From positions 5,518,001 through 5,582,000 of the forward strand of contig NC_012522.1 in the NCBI RefSeq assembly GCF_000010805.1: DNA of 64,000 bases, written 5' to 3'. Below the pieces are notes generated by a model. That model saw only the letters and a program-made list of their open reading frames with translations, searched no databases and had not been told where the DNA came from. The position numbers and the translations under genes were made by a program. Shown here one piece after another: positions 1 through 8,045 of the stretch (its first letter is position 1; each line of letters begins with the position of its first letter). The stretch is from Rhodococcus opacus B4. Its GTDB lineage: Bacteria > Actinomycetota > Actinomycetes > Mycobacteriales > Mycobacteriaceae.

Positions 1-849
1 TCGTCCTCGCCGACGCTGCTGGGCACCACGAACCTCGTCCGGCCGCTGCTGCAGCGGGGGTACGTCGTGACCGTCACCGACTATCAGGGGCTCGGCACCG
101 ACGGCCCGCACCCCTACCTCGAACCGGACACCGCCGCCTACGACCTCATCGACGCGGTCCGGGCGGCGCGCCACGTGGTGCCGGACGCGTCGACACGCTG
201 GGCGGCGATCGGAGTGTCGCAGGGCGGGCAGGCGTCGTGGTCCGCGGCCGAGCACGCCGACGACTACGGCGACGGCCTGGAGTTCGCCGGCGCGGCGAAC
301 CTGTCACCCGCGGCCGACCTGTCGGGGATCGTCGCCGACGGGACCGTCGCACCACTGTCGTTGCCGCAGAAGATGTTCCTGCCGTACCTCCTCGAGGGAT
401 TGAAGGTGATCCACCCCGAGCTGAACCCGGACGACTACATGCGCGGCGCCCTCGCCGCCACCCCCGACGTCACGCTGTCGTGCGTCGCCGCGAAACTCCA
501 GGAGAAGTGGACGGTGGCAACCCAGCTCACCCCGGCCGACACGGGACCGCGGACGGCGGCCGACGCCGACCGCATGCGAGGGTGGCTGCAGGACATCGCG
601 CTGCCGCAGTCCGGTGCGGGCGGACCGATGCTCGTCGTGGTGGGGGATCGGGACAACCTCATTCTGCCGCAATGGACTTCGCAGGCCGTCGCCAGCGCGT
701 GCGCGCTCGGCGACGTCGTCGAGTTCGACACGAGGCCCGGAGAGGGCCACGCGGACGGGCGGTCCGTCCCCGGGGCGGTGCAGTGGATCGCCGACCGCTT
801 CGCCGGCGTGCCCGCACCGGACACCTGCGCCGAGGGGGGAACCCCGTGA
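1..849 (+). CDS. Secretory lipase family protein (5' truncated)
   Basis: The reading frame is open from base 1, so the N-terminus and any signal peptide lie outside the window. The 282 visible residues look like the C-terminal part of an alpha/beta hydrolase of the secretory lipase (LIP) family, which hydrolyses lipid esters outside the cell. The nucleophile elbow GVSQG is present (Ser about residue 73 of the fragment). A later VVVGDRDNLILP segment and an EGHADG segment can supply the catalytic Asp and His. The stop overlaps the GTG of the next gene. The fold assignment is good; the substrate is unknown. Confidence 0.8.
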   Translation, partial: SSSPTLLGTTNLVRPLLQRGYVVTVTDYQGLGTDGPHPYLEPDTAAYDLIDAVRAARHVVPDASTRWAAIGVSQGGQASWSAAEHADDYGDGLEFAGAANLSPAADLSGIVADGTVAPLSLPQKMFLPYLLEGLKVIHPELNPDDYMRGALAATPDVTLSCVAAKLQEKWTVATQLTPADTGPRTAADADRMRGWLQDIALPQSGAGGPMLVVVGDRDNLILPQWTSQAVASACALGDVVEFDTRPGEGHADGRSVPGAVQWIADRFAGVPAPDTCAEGGTP

Positions 850-1211
850 AGAAGGCGGATCTCGAACGGCTGCGGGCGCTGTGCCTCGTACTGCCCGAGG
901 CGACCGAGCGGGTCAGTCACGGCGAACCCGCGTGGTTCGTCCGCAAGGCGCCGCAGTTCGCGACCCTCGCCGACCGTCACCACGACGACCGGGTGTCGTT
1001 CTGGGCCGCGGCCCCGCCGGGAGCGCAACAGGATTGGGTGTACCGCGACCCCGGCAGGTTCTTCGTCCCGCCGTACGTCGGGGGCCGCGGGTGGATCGGG
1101 GTGTACCTCGACGTGCCGCAGGACTGGGACGACGTCGCCGACATCGTCGAGGACGCGTACCGCACGGTCGCCCCGAAGACCCTGATCGCCCGACTGGACG
1201 CCGGCGAATGA
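846..1211 (+). CDS. MmcQ/YjbR-like DNA-binding-fold protein
   Basis: This 121-residue protein starts at a GTG inside the GTGA overlap with the lipase gene. Features of the YjbR/MmcQ family are visible: an N-terminal helix with LCLVLPEATERVSHGEPAW, a central strand region with FFVPPYVGGRGWIGVYLD, and a C-terminal helix ending in DAYRTVAPK. Family members adopt a CyaY-like fold and their biochemical role is not established. The stop overlaps the ATG of the histidine kinase gene, so it may be co-transcribed with the two-component system. Confidence 0.8.
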   Translation: MKKADLERLRALCLVLPEATERVSHGEPAWFVRKAPQFATLADRHHDDRVSFWAAAPPGAQQDWVYRDPGRFFVPPYVGGRGWIGVYLDVPQDWDDVADIVEDAYRTVAPKTLIARLDAGE

Positions 1212-2416
1212 CGGGATCCGTTGTCGCCGTGGTGGCGTTGCTCGTCCTCGTTCCTCTCGTCACGTTCACCGCCGTGTGGCTGCGCGCCCGGCGGGAGTTG
1301 ACGACACCCACCGAGCGGGCCGTCCACACGACCCTCCACACCGCGTCACTGGCGGCGCGCCCGTTGCGGCGGGGGCTCGACGAGACGTCCGCGGACGAGG
1401 CCGCGCCGCATCTGCGTCAGTTGACCGGCGCGCAGGCGCTGGGCGTCTTCGACGCCGCCGGCGACCTGCTCGCGTGGAGCGGACCGCACGAGGCCATGAC
1501 CGAACAACTGCGTGACGCGGCCGCCCGCGCGGTCGACGGGGAACGCCGGGTGCTCGTCGCCTACGGCGGCCTCGTCCGGGGCGCGGGCGACAACGCGGTC
1601 CGGGCGCTGATCGCGCAGCCGCTGCTCATCGAGGCCACCGGGGTGGTCGGCGTGCTCGGCATCGTCACCACCGAAGACCCCGGACCGGGCATGCTCGGCG
1701 CAGTCACCGAGGTCGCCCGGTACGCGTGCAGCCAGATCGAACTCGCCGACCTCGACGCGTCCCGCGCCCGCCTCGACCGTGCCGAGGTGCGGGCGCTGCG
1801 CGCGCAGATCAGCCCCCACTTCATCTACAACGCGCTGAACACGGTGGCGTCGTTCGTCCGCACCGACCCCGGCCGCGCCCGGGAACTGATCCTCGAATTC
1901 GCCGACTTCACCCGGTACTCGTTCCGGTCGGCGGGGGAGTTCACCCTGCTGGCCGACGAACTGCGCAACATCGACCGGTACCTCACGCTCGAACGCGCCC
2001 GGTTCGGCGACGCCCTCGCCGTGAAATTGCAGGTGGCCCCGGAGGTGCTGAACGTGGTGCTGCCGTTCCTCGCCCTGCAACCGCTGGTCGAGAACGCCGT
2101 GCGGCACGGCATCGCCGCCAAACCGGACGGCGGCACCGTCAGCATCGTCGCCGCCGACGAGGGCACCGACTGCGTGATCAGCGTCGAGGACGACGGGGTC
2201 GGCATGGACCCGGAACTGTTGCGGTCGGGGTCGCTGGACTCGGTGGCCGAGTCGTCCGGCGTCAAGGAGGCGGCGCACGTCGGGCTCGCCAACGTCGACG
2301 ACCGCCTGCGCGCCGCGTTCGGCAACGACTACGGACTGGTGGTGGAGACCGCGCCCGGCGCGGGCACCAAGGTGAGCATGCGCGTCCCGAAGTTCCGGCG
2401 GGGGATCACGACGTGA
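1208..2416 (+). CDS. LytS-type sensor histidine kinase
   Basis: This 402-residue kinase has one N-terminal membrane segment (about residues 4-24). A GAF-like sensory region of roughly 120 residues follows, then a His_kinase (LytS/YehU) domain with the phospho-acceptor motif ISPHFIYNALNTV (His204). A HATPase domain with the N-box ENAVRHG and the G-box DDGVGMD ends the protein. It starts with the ATG of an ATGA overlap and is followed 33 bp later by a LytTR response regulator. LytS/LytTR pairs such as BtsSR and YpdAB control carboxylic-acid uptake in other bacteria. The symporter downstream suggests a similar role here, which is inference. Confidence 0.9.
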   Translation: MTGSVVAVVALLVLVPLVTFTAVWLRARRELTTPTERAVHTTLHTASLAARPLRRGLDETSADEAAPHLRQLTGAQALGVFDAAGDLLAWSGPHEAMTEQLRDAAARAVDGERRVLVAYGGLVRGAGDNAVRALIAQPLLIEATGVVGVLGIVTTEDPGPGMLGAVTEVARYACSQIELADLDASRARLDRAEVRALRAQISPHFIYNALNTVASFVRTDPGRARELILEFADFTRYSFRSAGEFTLLADELRNIDRYLTLERARFGDALAVKLQVAPEVLNVVLPFLALQPLVENAVRHGIAAKPDGGTVSIVAADEGTDCVISVEDDGVGMDPELLRSGSLDSVAESSGVKEAAHVGLANVDDRLRAAFGNDYGLVVETAPGAGTKVSMRVPKFRRGITT

Positions 2417-2449
2417 ACGCGAAGCGTCCGTGCGAAAATTGCTGTCGTT

Positions 2450-3244
2450 GTGAACCACACTGACGACAGGTCTCCGGACGCACCCCTCACCGTGCTGGCC
2501 GTCGACGACGAGAAACCCGCCCTCGACGAGCTGGCGTTCCTGCTGCGCGCCCAGGACGCGGTCGGGGAGATCCGAACCGCCGGCGACGCCACCACGGCGC
2601 TGCGCATCCTCCGGGACGGCGACGTCGACGCCGTCTTCCTCGACATCAACATGCCCGGACTCGACGGCCTCGAGCTGGCCGGGATCCTCGCGAACTTCGC
2701 GTCCCCGCCGCAGGTGGTGTTCGTGACCGCCCACGACGACCGGGCCGTCGCCGCATTCGACCTCGGCGCCGTGGACTATCTCCTCAAACCGCTGCGCGAG
2801 GAGCGGCTCGCGGAGTCGGTGCGCCGCATCGTCGAGGGGCGGCGCAGGCGCCTCGACGCCGGGCCGCCCGCCTCCACCGACGAGGTCATCCCCGTCGAAC
2901 TCGGCGGCATCACCACCCTCGTGCACCGATCCTCCGTCGAATGGGTCGAAGCGGACGGCGACTACGCGCGCCTGCACACCGCGGACGGCTCCCACCTCGT
3001 CCGCATCCCCATCTCGGCGCTGGAGACGCGGTGGGCGGACGCCGGGTTCCTGCGGGTGCACCGCTCGTACCTCGTCGCGCTGCCGCGGGTCACCGGGATC
3101 CGGACCGTCGGGACCGGACTGGTCGTGTGCCTCCGCGCCCACGGCGACCATCCGCCCGTCGAACTGCCGGTCAGCCGCAGGCACACCCGGATGCTCAAGG
3201 ACCGGCTGGTCCGGGCGCCGAAACAGACGTGGACGGCGCGATGA
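2450..3244 (+). CDS. LytTR-family response regulator
   Basis: This 264-residue protein has an N-terminal receiver domain (acidic pair in AVDDEK, phospho-acceptor Asp65 in VFLDINMPG, conserved Lys in DYLLKPL). A C-terminal LytTR DNA-binding domain spans about residues 145-255 (WVEADGDYARLHT, FLRVHRSYLVAL). The GTG start gives a short N-terminal extension before the receiver domain, and no strong ribosome site is visible. It is the expected partner of the upstream LytS-type kinase. Its likely targets are the adjacent symporter genes, although no direct-repeat LytTR box was proved. Confidence 0.9.
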   Translation: MNHTDDRSPDAPLTVLAVDDEKPALDELAFLLRAQDAVGEIRTAGDATTALRILRDGDVDAVFLDINMPGLDGLELAGILANFASPPQVVFVTAHDDRAVAAFDLGAVDYLLKPLREERLAESVRRIVEGRRRRLDAGPPASTDEVIPVELGGITTLVHRSSVEWVEADGDYARLHTADGSHLVRIPISALETRWADAGFLRVHRSYLVALPRVTGIRTVGTGLVVCLRAHGDHPPVELPVSRRHTRMLKDRLVRAPKQTWTAR

Positions 3245-3600
3245 GCTCGCCCGAGCGGGTGCGGGTCGTCCTCGCTCGGCGGCGCGGCGCGCGCATCGTC
3301 CGCACCCGCGTCGAAGTGCAGGAACAGACCGCGGTCGGGGACGCGATGATCCGCGGACTCGTCCGCACCCAACTCGTGCTCGCGATCCGGCTGGCGCTCC
3401 TCGCGGCGTGCCTGCTGTGCGCGGTGCCGCTCGTGATGTTCCTGTTCCCGGCGTTGTCGAACGTGTCGGTGCTCGGAATCCGGCTGCCGTGGGTGGTCCT
3501 CGGGGCACTCGTGTACCCGGTGCTGCTGACCACCGGCTGGATCTACGTGCGGCAGGCCGAGCGCAACGAGCAGGAATTCACCGACCTGGTGGACGACTGA
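3241..3600 (+). CDS. Small two-TM membrane protein (possible DUF485-like symporter partner)
   Basis: The 119-residue product has a basic cytoplasmic N-terminus (RRRGARIVRTRVEV), two hydrophobic segments (about residues 43-65 and 78-100) and an acidic tail (ERNEQEFTDLVDD). This architecture resembles DUF485/YjcH proteins, which accompany acetate symporters, and a clear DUF485 gene sits before the second symporter at 5548. The ATG overlaps the regulator stop, and the symporter begins 7 bp downstream, so it appears to be part of the same operon. The family assignment rests on topology and position only. Confidence 0.7.
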   Translation: MSSPERVRVVLARRRGARIVRTRVEVQEQTAVGDAMIRGLVRTQLVLAIRLALLAACLLCAVPLVMFLFPALSNVSVLGIRLPWVVLGALVYPVLLTTGWIYVRQAERNEQEFTDLVDD

Positions 3601-3607
3601 GCGTCCC

Positions 3608-5365
3608 GTGCCCACCGACCAACCCGTTCCCTGGCTGACCCTGGCCGGGCTCGCCGCCGCCGCGGTCGCGACGGTGGCCATCGGCATCTACGGAGTGCGG
3701 TTGGCGCGCACCACCTCCGACTTCCTCGTCGCGTCCCGCAGCGTCGGGCCGCGGTGGAACGCCGCCGCCATCTCCGGCGAGTACCTTTCCGCCGCATCCT
3801 TTCTCGGTGTCGCGGGCCTCATCGCGAAATACGGTGCGGACGCCCTCTGGTACCCGATCGGGTTCACCGCCGGCTACCTCGGGCTGCTGCTGTTCGTCGC
3901 CGCACCGCTGCGCCGGTCCGGCGCCTACACGGTGCCCGACTTCGCCGAGTTCCGGCTCGGGTCCCGCCGGCTCCGCACCCTTGCCATGCTCGTCGTCGCC
4001 GCCGTCTGCGCCCTGTACCTCGTCCCGCAACTCCAGGGCGCAGGACTGACCCTGAACATCCTGCTCGGCGTGCCCAGCTGGGTCGGGGCCGTCGTCGTCG
4101 GGCTCATCGTCATCGCCAACGTCGTCGGCGGCGGCATGCGGTCGATCACGTTCGTCCAGGCCTTCCAGTACTGGCTGAAACTCACCGCGGTCGCGATCCC
4201 GGCTCTGGCGCTGTCGGTGTACTTCTTCGGCGATCACCACGAACTGGGCGCCGCCGCGCCACCCACCGTCGGCGAGCAGACCACCGTCGACATCACCACC
4301 GACGTCGTCGTGCAGGTGTCCGAACCGGTGACCGTCGGCGGGTCGGGGACCATCGACGGCGCCCCCGCGACCGGTGACATTCGGCTCGAACCGGGCGAAC
4401 ACCACCTCGGCGCGGGCACCACGATGACCCTGGAAGCCGGGGCACCCGTTCCCGTGGTCGCGGGCGCACCCGCCGACAACTCCGACTGGATCGCCCCCGG
4501 CTGGGGATTCGGCGGCGAACACCCCATGTACCAGGTGTACTCGCTGATCCTCGCCACCTTCCTCGGCACCCTCGGGCTGCCGCACGTGCTGGTCCGGTTC
4601 TACACCAACCCCGACGGCCGGGCCGCCCGGCTGACGTCGCTCGCGGTGGTCGGGCTGCTCGGCGTGTTCTACCTGTTCCCGACGCTGCTCGGGGTGTTCG
4701 CGCGGCTGTACGTGCCGCAACTGCTCATCACGGGCACGTCCGACGCCGCGGTCCTGCTGCTGCCCGGCTCCGTCTTCTCCGGGTGGGCCGGGCAACTCCT
4801 CGCCGCGCTGGTCGCGTCCGGGGCGATCGCCGCGTTCCTGTCCACGTCGTCCGGCCTGCTCGTCAGCATCGCCGGGGTACTGAGCACCGACGTCCTGCGC
4901 GGCCGGATCCGGGACTTCCGGATCGCCGCCGTCCTCGCCGGTGCGGTGCCGCTGGCGCTGTCGCTGGCGGTGACGTCGCTGGACCTGTCGCGCACGGTGG
5001 GGCTGGTGTTCGCGGTCGCGGCGTCGACCCTCTGCCCGCTGCTCGTGCTCGGCATCTGGTGGCGCGGACTCACCGCGGCCGGCGCCGGCGCCGGCATGGT
5101 GGCGGGCGGACTCGTCGCCGGATGCGCGGCCGGGGTGTCGGTGTTCGGGGGCCTCACCGTCGACGCCTGGAACGGCTGGCCCGCCGCGATGGTCGCGTAC
5201 CCGGCGGCGGTCAGCGTCCCCCTGGCCTTCGTCACGATGGTGCTGGTCAGCAAGGCGACGAAGCGTCAGATCCCCGCCGACCTCAGCCGGATCTTCACCC
5301 GCATGCACGCCCCCGAGCGGCTCGATGTGGGCTCCGACCGCGAGGGGGAGCTCCGCTCCCCGTGA
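3608..5365 (+). CDS. Sodium:solute symporter, acetate/monocarboxylate type
   Basis: This 585-residue integral membrane protein belongs to the SSS family (ActP/MctC branch), which couples cation gradients to uptake of acetate and other short carboxylates. The SSS core is visible in AAAISGEYLSAASFLGVAG near residue 55 and GLPHVLVRFYTNP near residue 325. Residues of about 217-294 form an unusual polar, beta-rich stretch (VDITTDVVVQVSEP) between membrane segments. This stretch is absent from the second symporter at 5907 and is probably extracytoplasmic. The GTG start lies 7 bp after the small membrane protein gene. The stop codon lies inside a hairpin repeat. Confidence 0.88.
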   Translation: MPTDQPVPWLTLAGLAAAAVATVAIGIYGVRLARTTSDFLVASRSVGPRWNAAAISGEYLSAASFLGVAGLIAKYGADALWYPIGFTAGYLGLLLFVAAPLRRSGAYTVPDFAEFRLGSRRLRTLAMLVVAAVCALYLVPQLQGAGLTLNILLGVPSWVGAVVVGLIVIANVVGGGMRSITFVQAFQYWLKLTAVAIPALALSVYFFGDHHELGAAAPPTVGEQTTVDITTDVVVQVSEPVTVGGSGTIDGAPATGDIRLEPGEHHLGAGTTMTLEAGAPVPVVAGAPADNSDWIAPGWGFGGEHPMYQVYSLILATFLGTLGLPHVLVRFYTNPDGRAARLTSLAVVGLLGVFYLFPTLLGVFARLYVPQLLITGTSDAAVLLLPGSVFSGWAGQLLAALVASGAIAAFLSTSSGLLVSIAGVLSTDVLRGRIRDFRIAAVLAGAVPLALSLAVTSLDLSRTVGLVFAVAASTLCPLLVLGIWWRGLTAAGAGAGMVAGGLVAGCAAGVSVFGGLTVDAWNGWPAAMVAYPAAVSVPLAFVTMVLVSKATKRQIPADLSRIFTRMHAPERLDVGSDREGELRSP

Positions 5366-5413
5366 GCCTTTTTGGTAGCTGTGGCAACCAGAAAGGCGCA
5401 CAGGGCGGAGCCG
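5362..5413. repeat. Hairpin repeat, copy 1 (overlaps the symporter stop codon)
   Basis: An 18-base arm GTGAGCCTTTTTGGTAGC (5362-5379) pairs with 5384-5401 across a 4-base loop, with few mismatches. A short second stem in GGCGGAGCCGC follows. The same bipartite element recurs at 49356 and 63850. The TGA stop of the symporter gene (5363-5365) is embedded in the left arm. It could work as a terminator or as an RNA-stabilising structure, but there is no T-tract. Confidence 0.75.
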
Positions 5414-5461
5414 CTTGTCGCGGTCGGGTGACCGTTCGCCGCACAGTCCGGCAGCTCGCCG

Positions 5462-5477
5462 TGTGACAGCCGCCACA
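5462..5477. promoter_or_regulatory. Possible CRP/GlxR-type site
   Basis: The sequence TGTGACAGCCGCCACA matches the CRP-family pattern TGTGA-N6-TCACA at 9 of 10 positions and lies 71 bp upstream of the DUF485/ActP-like pair. GlxR regulates acetate metabolism genes in Corynebacterium. The assignment rests on the motif alone. Confidence 0.35.
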
Positions 5478-5547
5478 GCCTGTTTCTGTGACTCACCTCT
5501 CACTAACGTCGGCAATCAGTTCACTTCACACGACCAAGGAGTCTGCA

Positions 5548-5910
5548 GTGACCACAGCCGACCTCAGTGAGGGCGCACCGCAGAAGCGGCGCGCCCCTGA
5601 TGCGCAAGCCTTCGTAGACATGCAGGCGAGCCCGGAGTTCCAGGAGTTGCGACACCGCCTGCGCAGTTTCGTCTTCCCGATGACGGCATTCTTCCTCGCC
5701 TGGTACGCGGCCTACGTCCTGCTCGCCACATACGCCCCCGAGTTCATGGCCACCAAGGTGATCGGCAACGTCAACCTGGGCATCATCCTCGGTCTCGGCC
5801 AGTTCGTGACCACGTTCGTGATCACTGCGCTGTACGTCAAGTTCGCCAACCGGGAACTCGATCCCCGCTCCGCCGCGATCCGCGAAGAGCTGGAAGGACC
5901 GCTCCAGTGA
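5548..5910 (+). CDS. DUF485 family membrane protein
   Basis: The product has 120 residues with two membrane segments (FVFPMTAFFLAWYAAYVLLA and a second starting NVNLGIILGLGQF) and a tail ending in REELEGPLQ. It belongs to DUF485 (YjcH-like), proteins encoded directly before acetate symporters. The GTG at 5548 is preferred over the upstream GTG at 5488 because a good ribosome site, AAGGAG (5536-5541), precedes it at normal spacing. The stop overlaps the GTG of the symporter, which indicates translational coupling. Confidence 0.9.
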   Translation: MTTADLSEGAPQKRRAPDAQAFVDMQASPEFQELRHRLRSFVFPMTAFFLAWYAAYVLLATYAPEFMATKVIGNVNLGIILGLGQFVTTFVITALYVKFANRELDPRSAAIREELEGPLQ

Positions 5911-7541
5911 CCACCACACTCGCCGCAGCCACCGACGTCGGCAACCCGCTCCTCAACATCGCCATCTTCGTGGCGTTCGTCGTGATCACCATGACCATCG
6001 TGATCCGTGCGAGCCGTACCACCAAGAAGGCCTCCGACTTCTACACCGGCGGCGGCCAGTTCTCCGGACCGCAGAACGGTTTCGCCATCGCGGGCGACTA
6101 CCTGTCGGCGGCGTCGTTCCTCGGCATCGCCGGCGCCATCGCGGTGTACGGCTACGACGGCTTCCTGTACTCCGTCGGCTTCCTCGTCGCCTGGCTGGTG
6201 GCGCTGCTGCTGGTCGCGGAACTGCTGCGCAACACCGGCCGGTTCACGATGGCGGACGTGCTGAGCTTCCGGCTGAAGCAGCGTCCCGTGCGGATGGCGG
6301 CGGCGCTGTCCACGCTGGTGGTCTCGCTGTTCTATCTGCTCGCACAGATGGCCGGCGCGGGCGGGCTCGTCGCGCTGCTGCTGAACATCGACGGCAAGGT
6401 CGGTCAGGGCGTCGTGGTCGCCGTCGTCGGGGTGCTGATGATCGTCTACGTCCTCGTGGGCGGCATGAAGGGCACGACGTACGTGCAGATGGTCAAGGCG
6501 GTGCTGCTGGTCGCGGGCGCAGGCGTCATGTTCTTCCTCGTCCTGTTCGCGGTGCGCGGCAACTTCTCCCAGCTGCTCGCCGGCGCGCAGGCGACGGTCG
6601 CCGGCTCGACGAACGAGGCGATCGCCGGCCGCGACATCCTGGCTCCCGGCGCCAAGTACGGCATCAGCGCGATGAGCAAGCTCGACTTCATCTCGCTCGG
6701 CATCGCACTGGTCCTCGGCACCGCGGGCCTGCCGCACGTGCTGATGCGGTTCTACACCGTCCCCACCGCCAAGGAAGCCCGCCGCTCGGTGACCTGGGCG
6801 ATCGGACTGATCGGCGCGTTCTACCTGTTCACGCTCGTCCTCGGCTACGGCGCCGCCAAGATGGTCGGCCCCGACGTCATCCTCGCCGCACCCGGCAAGG
6901 AGAACGCGGCGGCACCGCTGCTCGCGTTCGAACTGGGCGGCACCATCTTCCTGGCGATCATCTCCGCGGTGGCGTTCGCGACCATCCTCGCAGTGGTGGC
7001 GGGGCTGGCGATCACGGCGTCGGCGTCGTTCGCCCACGACATCTACGCCAGCGTCATCAAGCGCGGACATGCGTCGGAGGAGTCCCAGGTGCGGGTCTCC
7101 CGGATCACGGTCGTGGTGATCGGCCTCGTGTCGATCGTCCTCGGCATCCTCGCCATGGGCCAGAACATCGCCTTCCTGGTGGCGCTCGCCTTCGCGGTGG
7201 CCGCGTCGGCGAACCTGCCGACGCTGCTGTACTCGCTGTTCTGGAAGAAGTTCAACACGACCGGCGCCCTGTTCAGCATCTACGGCGGCCTGATCAGCTG
7301 CCTCCTGCTGATCGTGTTCTCCCCGGCCGTGTCCGGTAAGCCGTCGTCGATGTTCCCGAACGCCGACTTCGACTTCTTCCCACTCGCCAACCCGGGCATC
7401 GTCTCCATCCCGCTGGCGTTCGTGCTCGGCATCGCCGGCACCTACCTCGGTCGCGGCAAGGCGGAGGATCCGGCGAAGCAGGCCGAGATGGAGGTCCGCT
7501 CGCTCACCGGTGTCGGTGTGGAGAAGGCCGTGTCGCACTAA
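5907..7541 (+). CDS. ActP-like cation acetate symporter
   Basis: This 544-residue SSS-family transporter has the same family motifs as the first symporter (AIAGDYLSAASFLGIAGAI near residue 57 and GTAGLPHVLMRFYTVP near residue 270). About thirteen hydrophobic segments are visible. It lacks the long extracytoplasmic insertion of its paralogue. It overlaps the DUF485 gene by 4 bp. Import of acetate or a similar monocarboxylate with Na+ or H+ is the likely function. A long inverted repeat follows the stop. Confidence 0.92.
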   Translation: MTTTLAAATDVGNPLLNIAIFVAFVVITMTIVIRASRTTKKASDFYTGGGQFSGPQNGFAIAGDYLSAASFLGIAGAIAVYGYDGFLYSVGFLVAWLVALLLVAELLRNTGRFTMADVLSFRLKQRPVRMAAALSTLVVSLFYLLAQMAGAGGLVALLLNIDGKVGQGVVVAVVGVLMIVYVLVGGMKGTTYVQMVKAVLLVAGAGVMFFLVLFAVRGNFSQLLAGAQATVAGSTNEAIAGRDILAPGAKYGISAMSKLDFISLGIALVLGTAGLPHVLMRFYTVPTAKEARRSVTWAIGLIGAFYLFTLVLGYGAAKMVGPDVILAAPGKENAAAPLLAFELGGTIFLAIISAVAFATILAVVAGLAITASASFAHDIYASVIKRGHASEESQVRVSRITVVVIGLVSIVLGILAMGQNIAFLVALAFAVAASANLPTLLYSLFWKKFNTTGALFSIYGGLISCLLLIVFSPAVSGKPSSMFPNADFDFFPLANPGIVSIPLAFVLGIAGTYLGRGKAEDPAKQAEMEVRSLTGVGVEKAVSH

Positions 7542-7548
7542 TGCCTTC

Positions 7549-7598
7549 GGCCTGTGAGTACTTGTCAACCGCCCGCGGTCAACAAGTACTCACGGGCC
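7549..7598. terminator. Long hairpin after the symporter gene
   Basis: Two 22-base arms (7549-7570 and 7577-7598) containing GTGAGTACTTGT and ACAAGTACTCAC pair at 19 of 22 positions around a 6-base loop. It begins 7 bp after the symporter stop and lies upstream of the SRPBCC gene. There is no T-tract, so it could equally be an intergenic repeat element. No second copy was noticed in this window. Confidence 0.6.
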
Positions 7599-7613
7599 GT
7601 TAGGCTGCCCCAC

Positions 7614-8045
7614 ATGGCGAAACTGACGGTCAAGACCGATGTTCCACTCACCCCTCAGGACACCTGGGACAAGGCCTCGAATCTGCGGGACTTCGACAAG
7701 TGGTTCGTGGTCCACGACGGCTGGCGCGGCGAACTGCCCGAGACTCTCACTGCCGGAACCGAGATCAGTTCCGTGGTCACGGTCAAAGGGCTCCGCAACC
7801 GCGTGAAGTGGACGATCAAGGAGTACGACGCCCCGAACCGCATCGTCCTGAAGGGTGACGGCAAGGGAGGCGTGAAGCTCGGACTGGTGCTCGACGTGAC
7901 GGCGAAGGGCGACGCCTCCGAGGTGGCGTTCACCATCGAACTGGGTGGCGCACCCCTCTTCGGGCCCATCGGCTCGGGAGTGGCGAAGGCACTGAAGGGC
8001 GACATCGAGAAGTCCCTGCAGACCTTCGTCGAGCTCTACGGCTGA
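7614..8045 (+). CDS. SRPBCC family protein (Rv0910-like)
   Basis: The product is 143 residues with the START/SRPBCC helix-grip pattern: an initial strand (KLTVKTDVPLTPQDTWDKAS), central strands (VKWTIKEYDAPNRIVLKG) and a long C-terminal helix (VAKALKGDIEKSLQTFVEL). Its length and order match Rv0910-type proteins, named toxins in some databases, although the fold is a lipid/ligand-binding one. A paralogue of identical length lies in the beta-oxidation operon at 22966. The ATG at 7614 is chosen because the frame before it lies inside the hairpin. Confidence 0.82.
   Translation: MAKLTVKTDVPLTPQDTWDKASNLRDFDKWFVVHDGWRGELPETLTAGTEISSVVTVKGLRNRVKWTIKEYDAPNRIVLKGDGKGGVKLGLVLDVTAKGDASEVAFTIELGGAPLFGPIGSGVAKALKGDIEKSLQTFVELYG

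Noticed and set aside
1346..3508. A 720-codon minus-strand frame
   Set aside because: It is composed of Arg/Gly/Pro/Asp/Val-rich shadow sequence opposite the LytS/LytTR genes, which have clear domain motifs.
3578..5515. A 645-codon minus-strand frame
   Set aside because: It is low-complexity shadow of the sodium:solute symporter gene; no domain was recognised.
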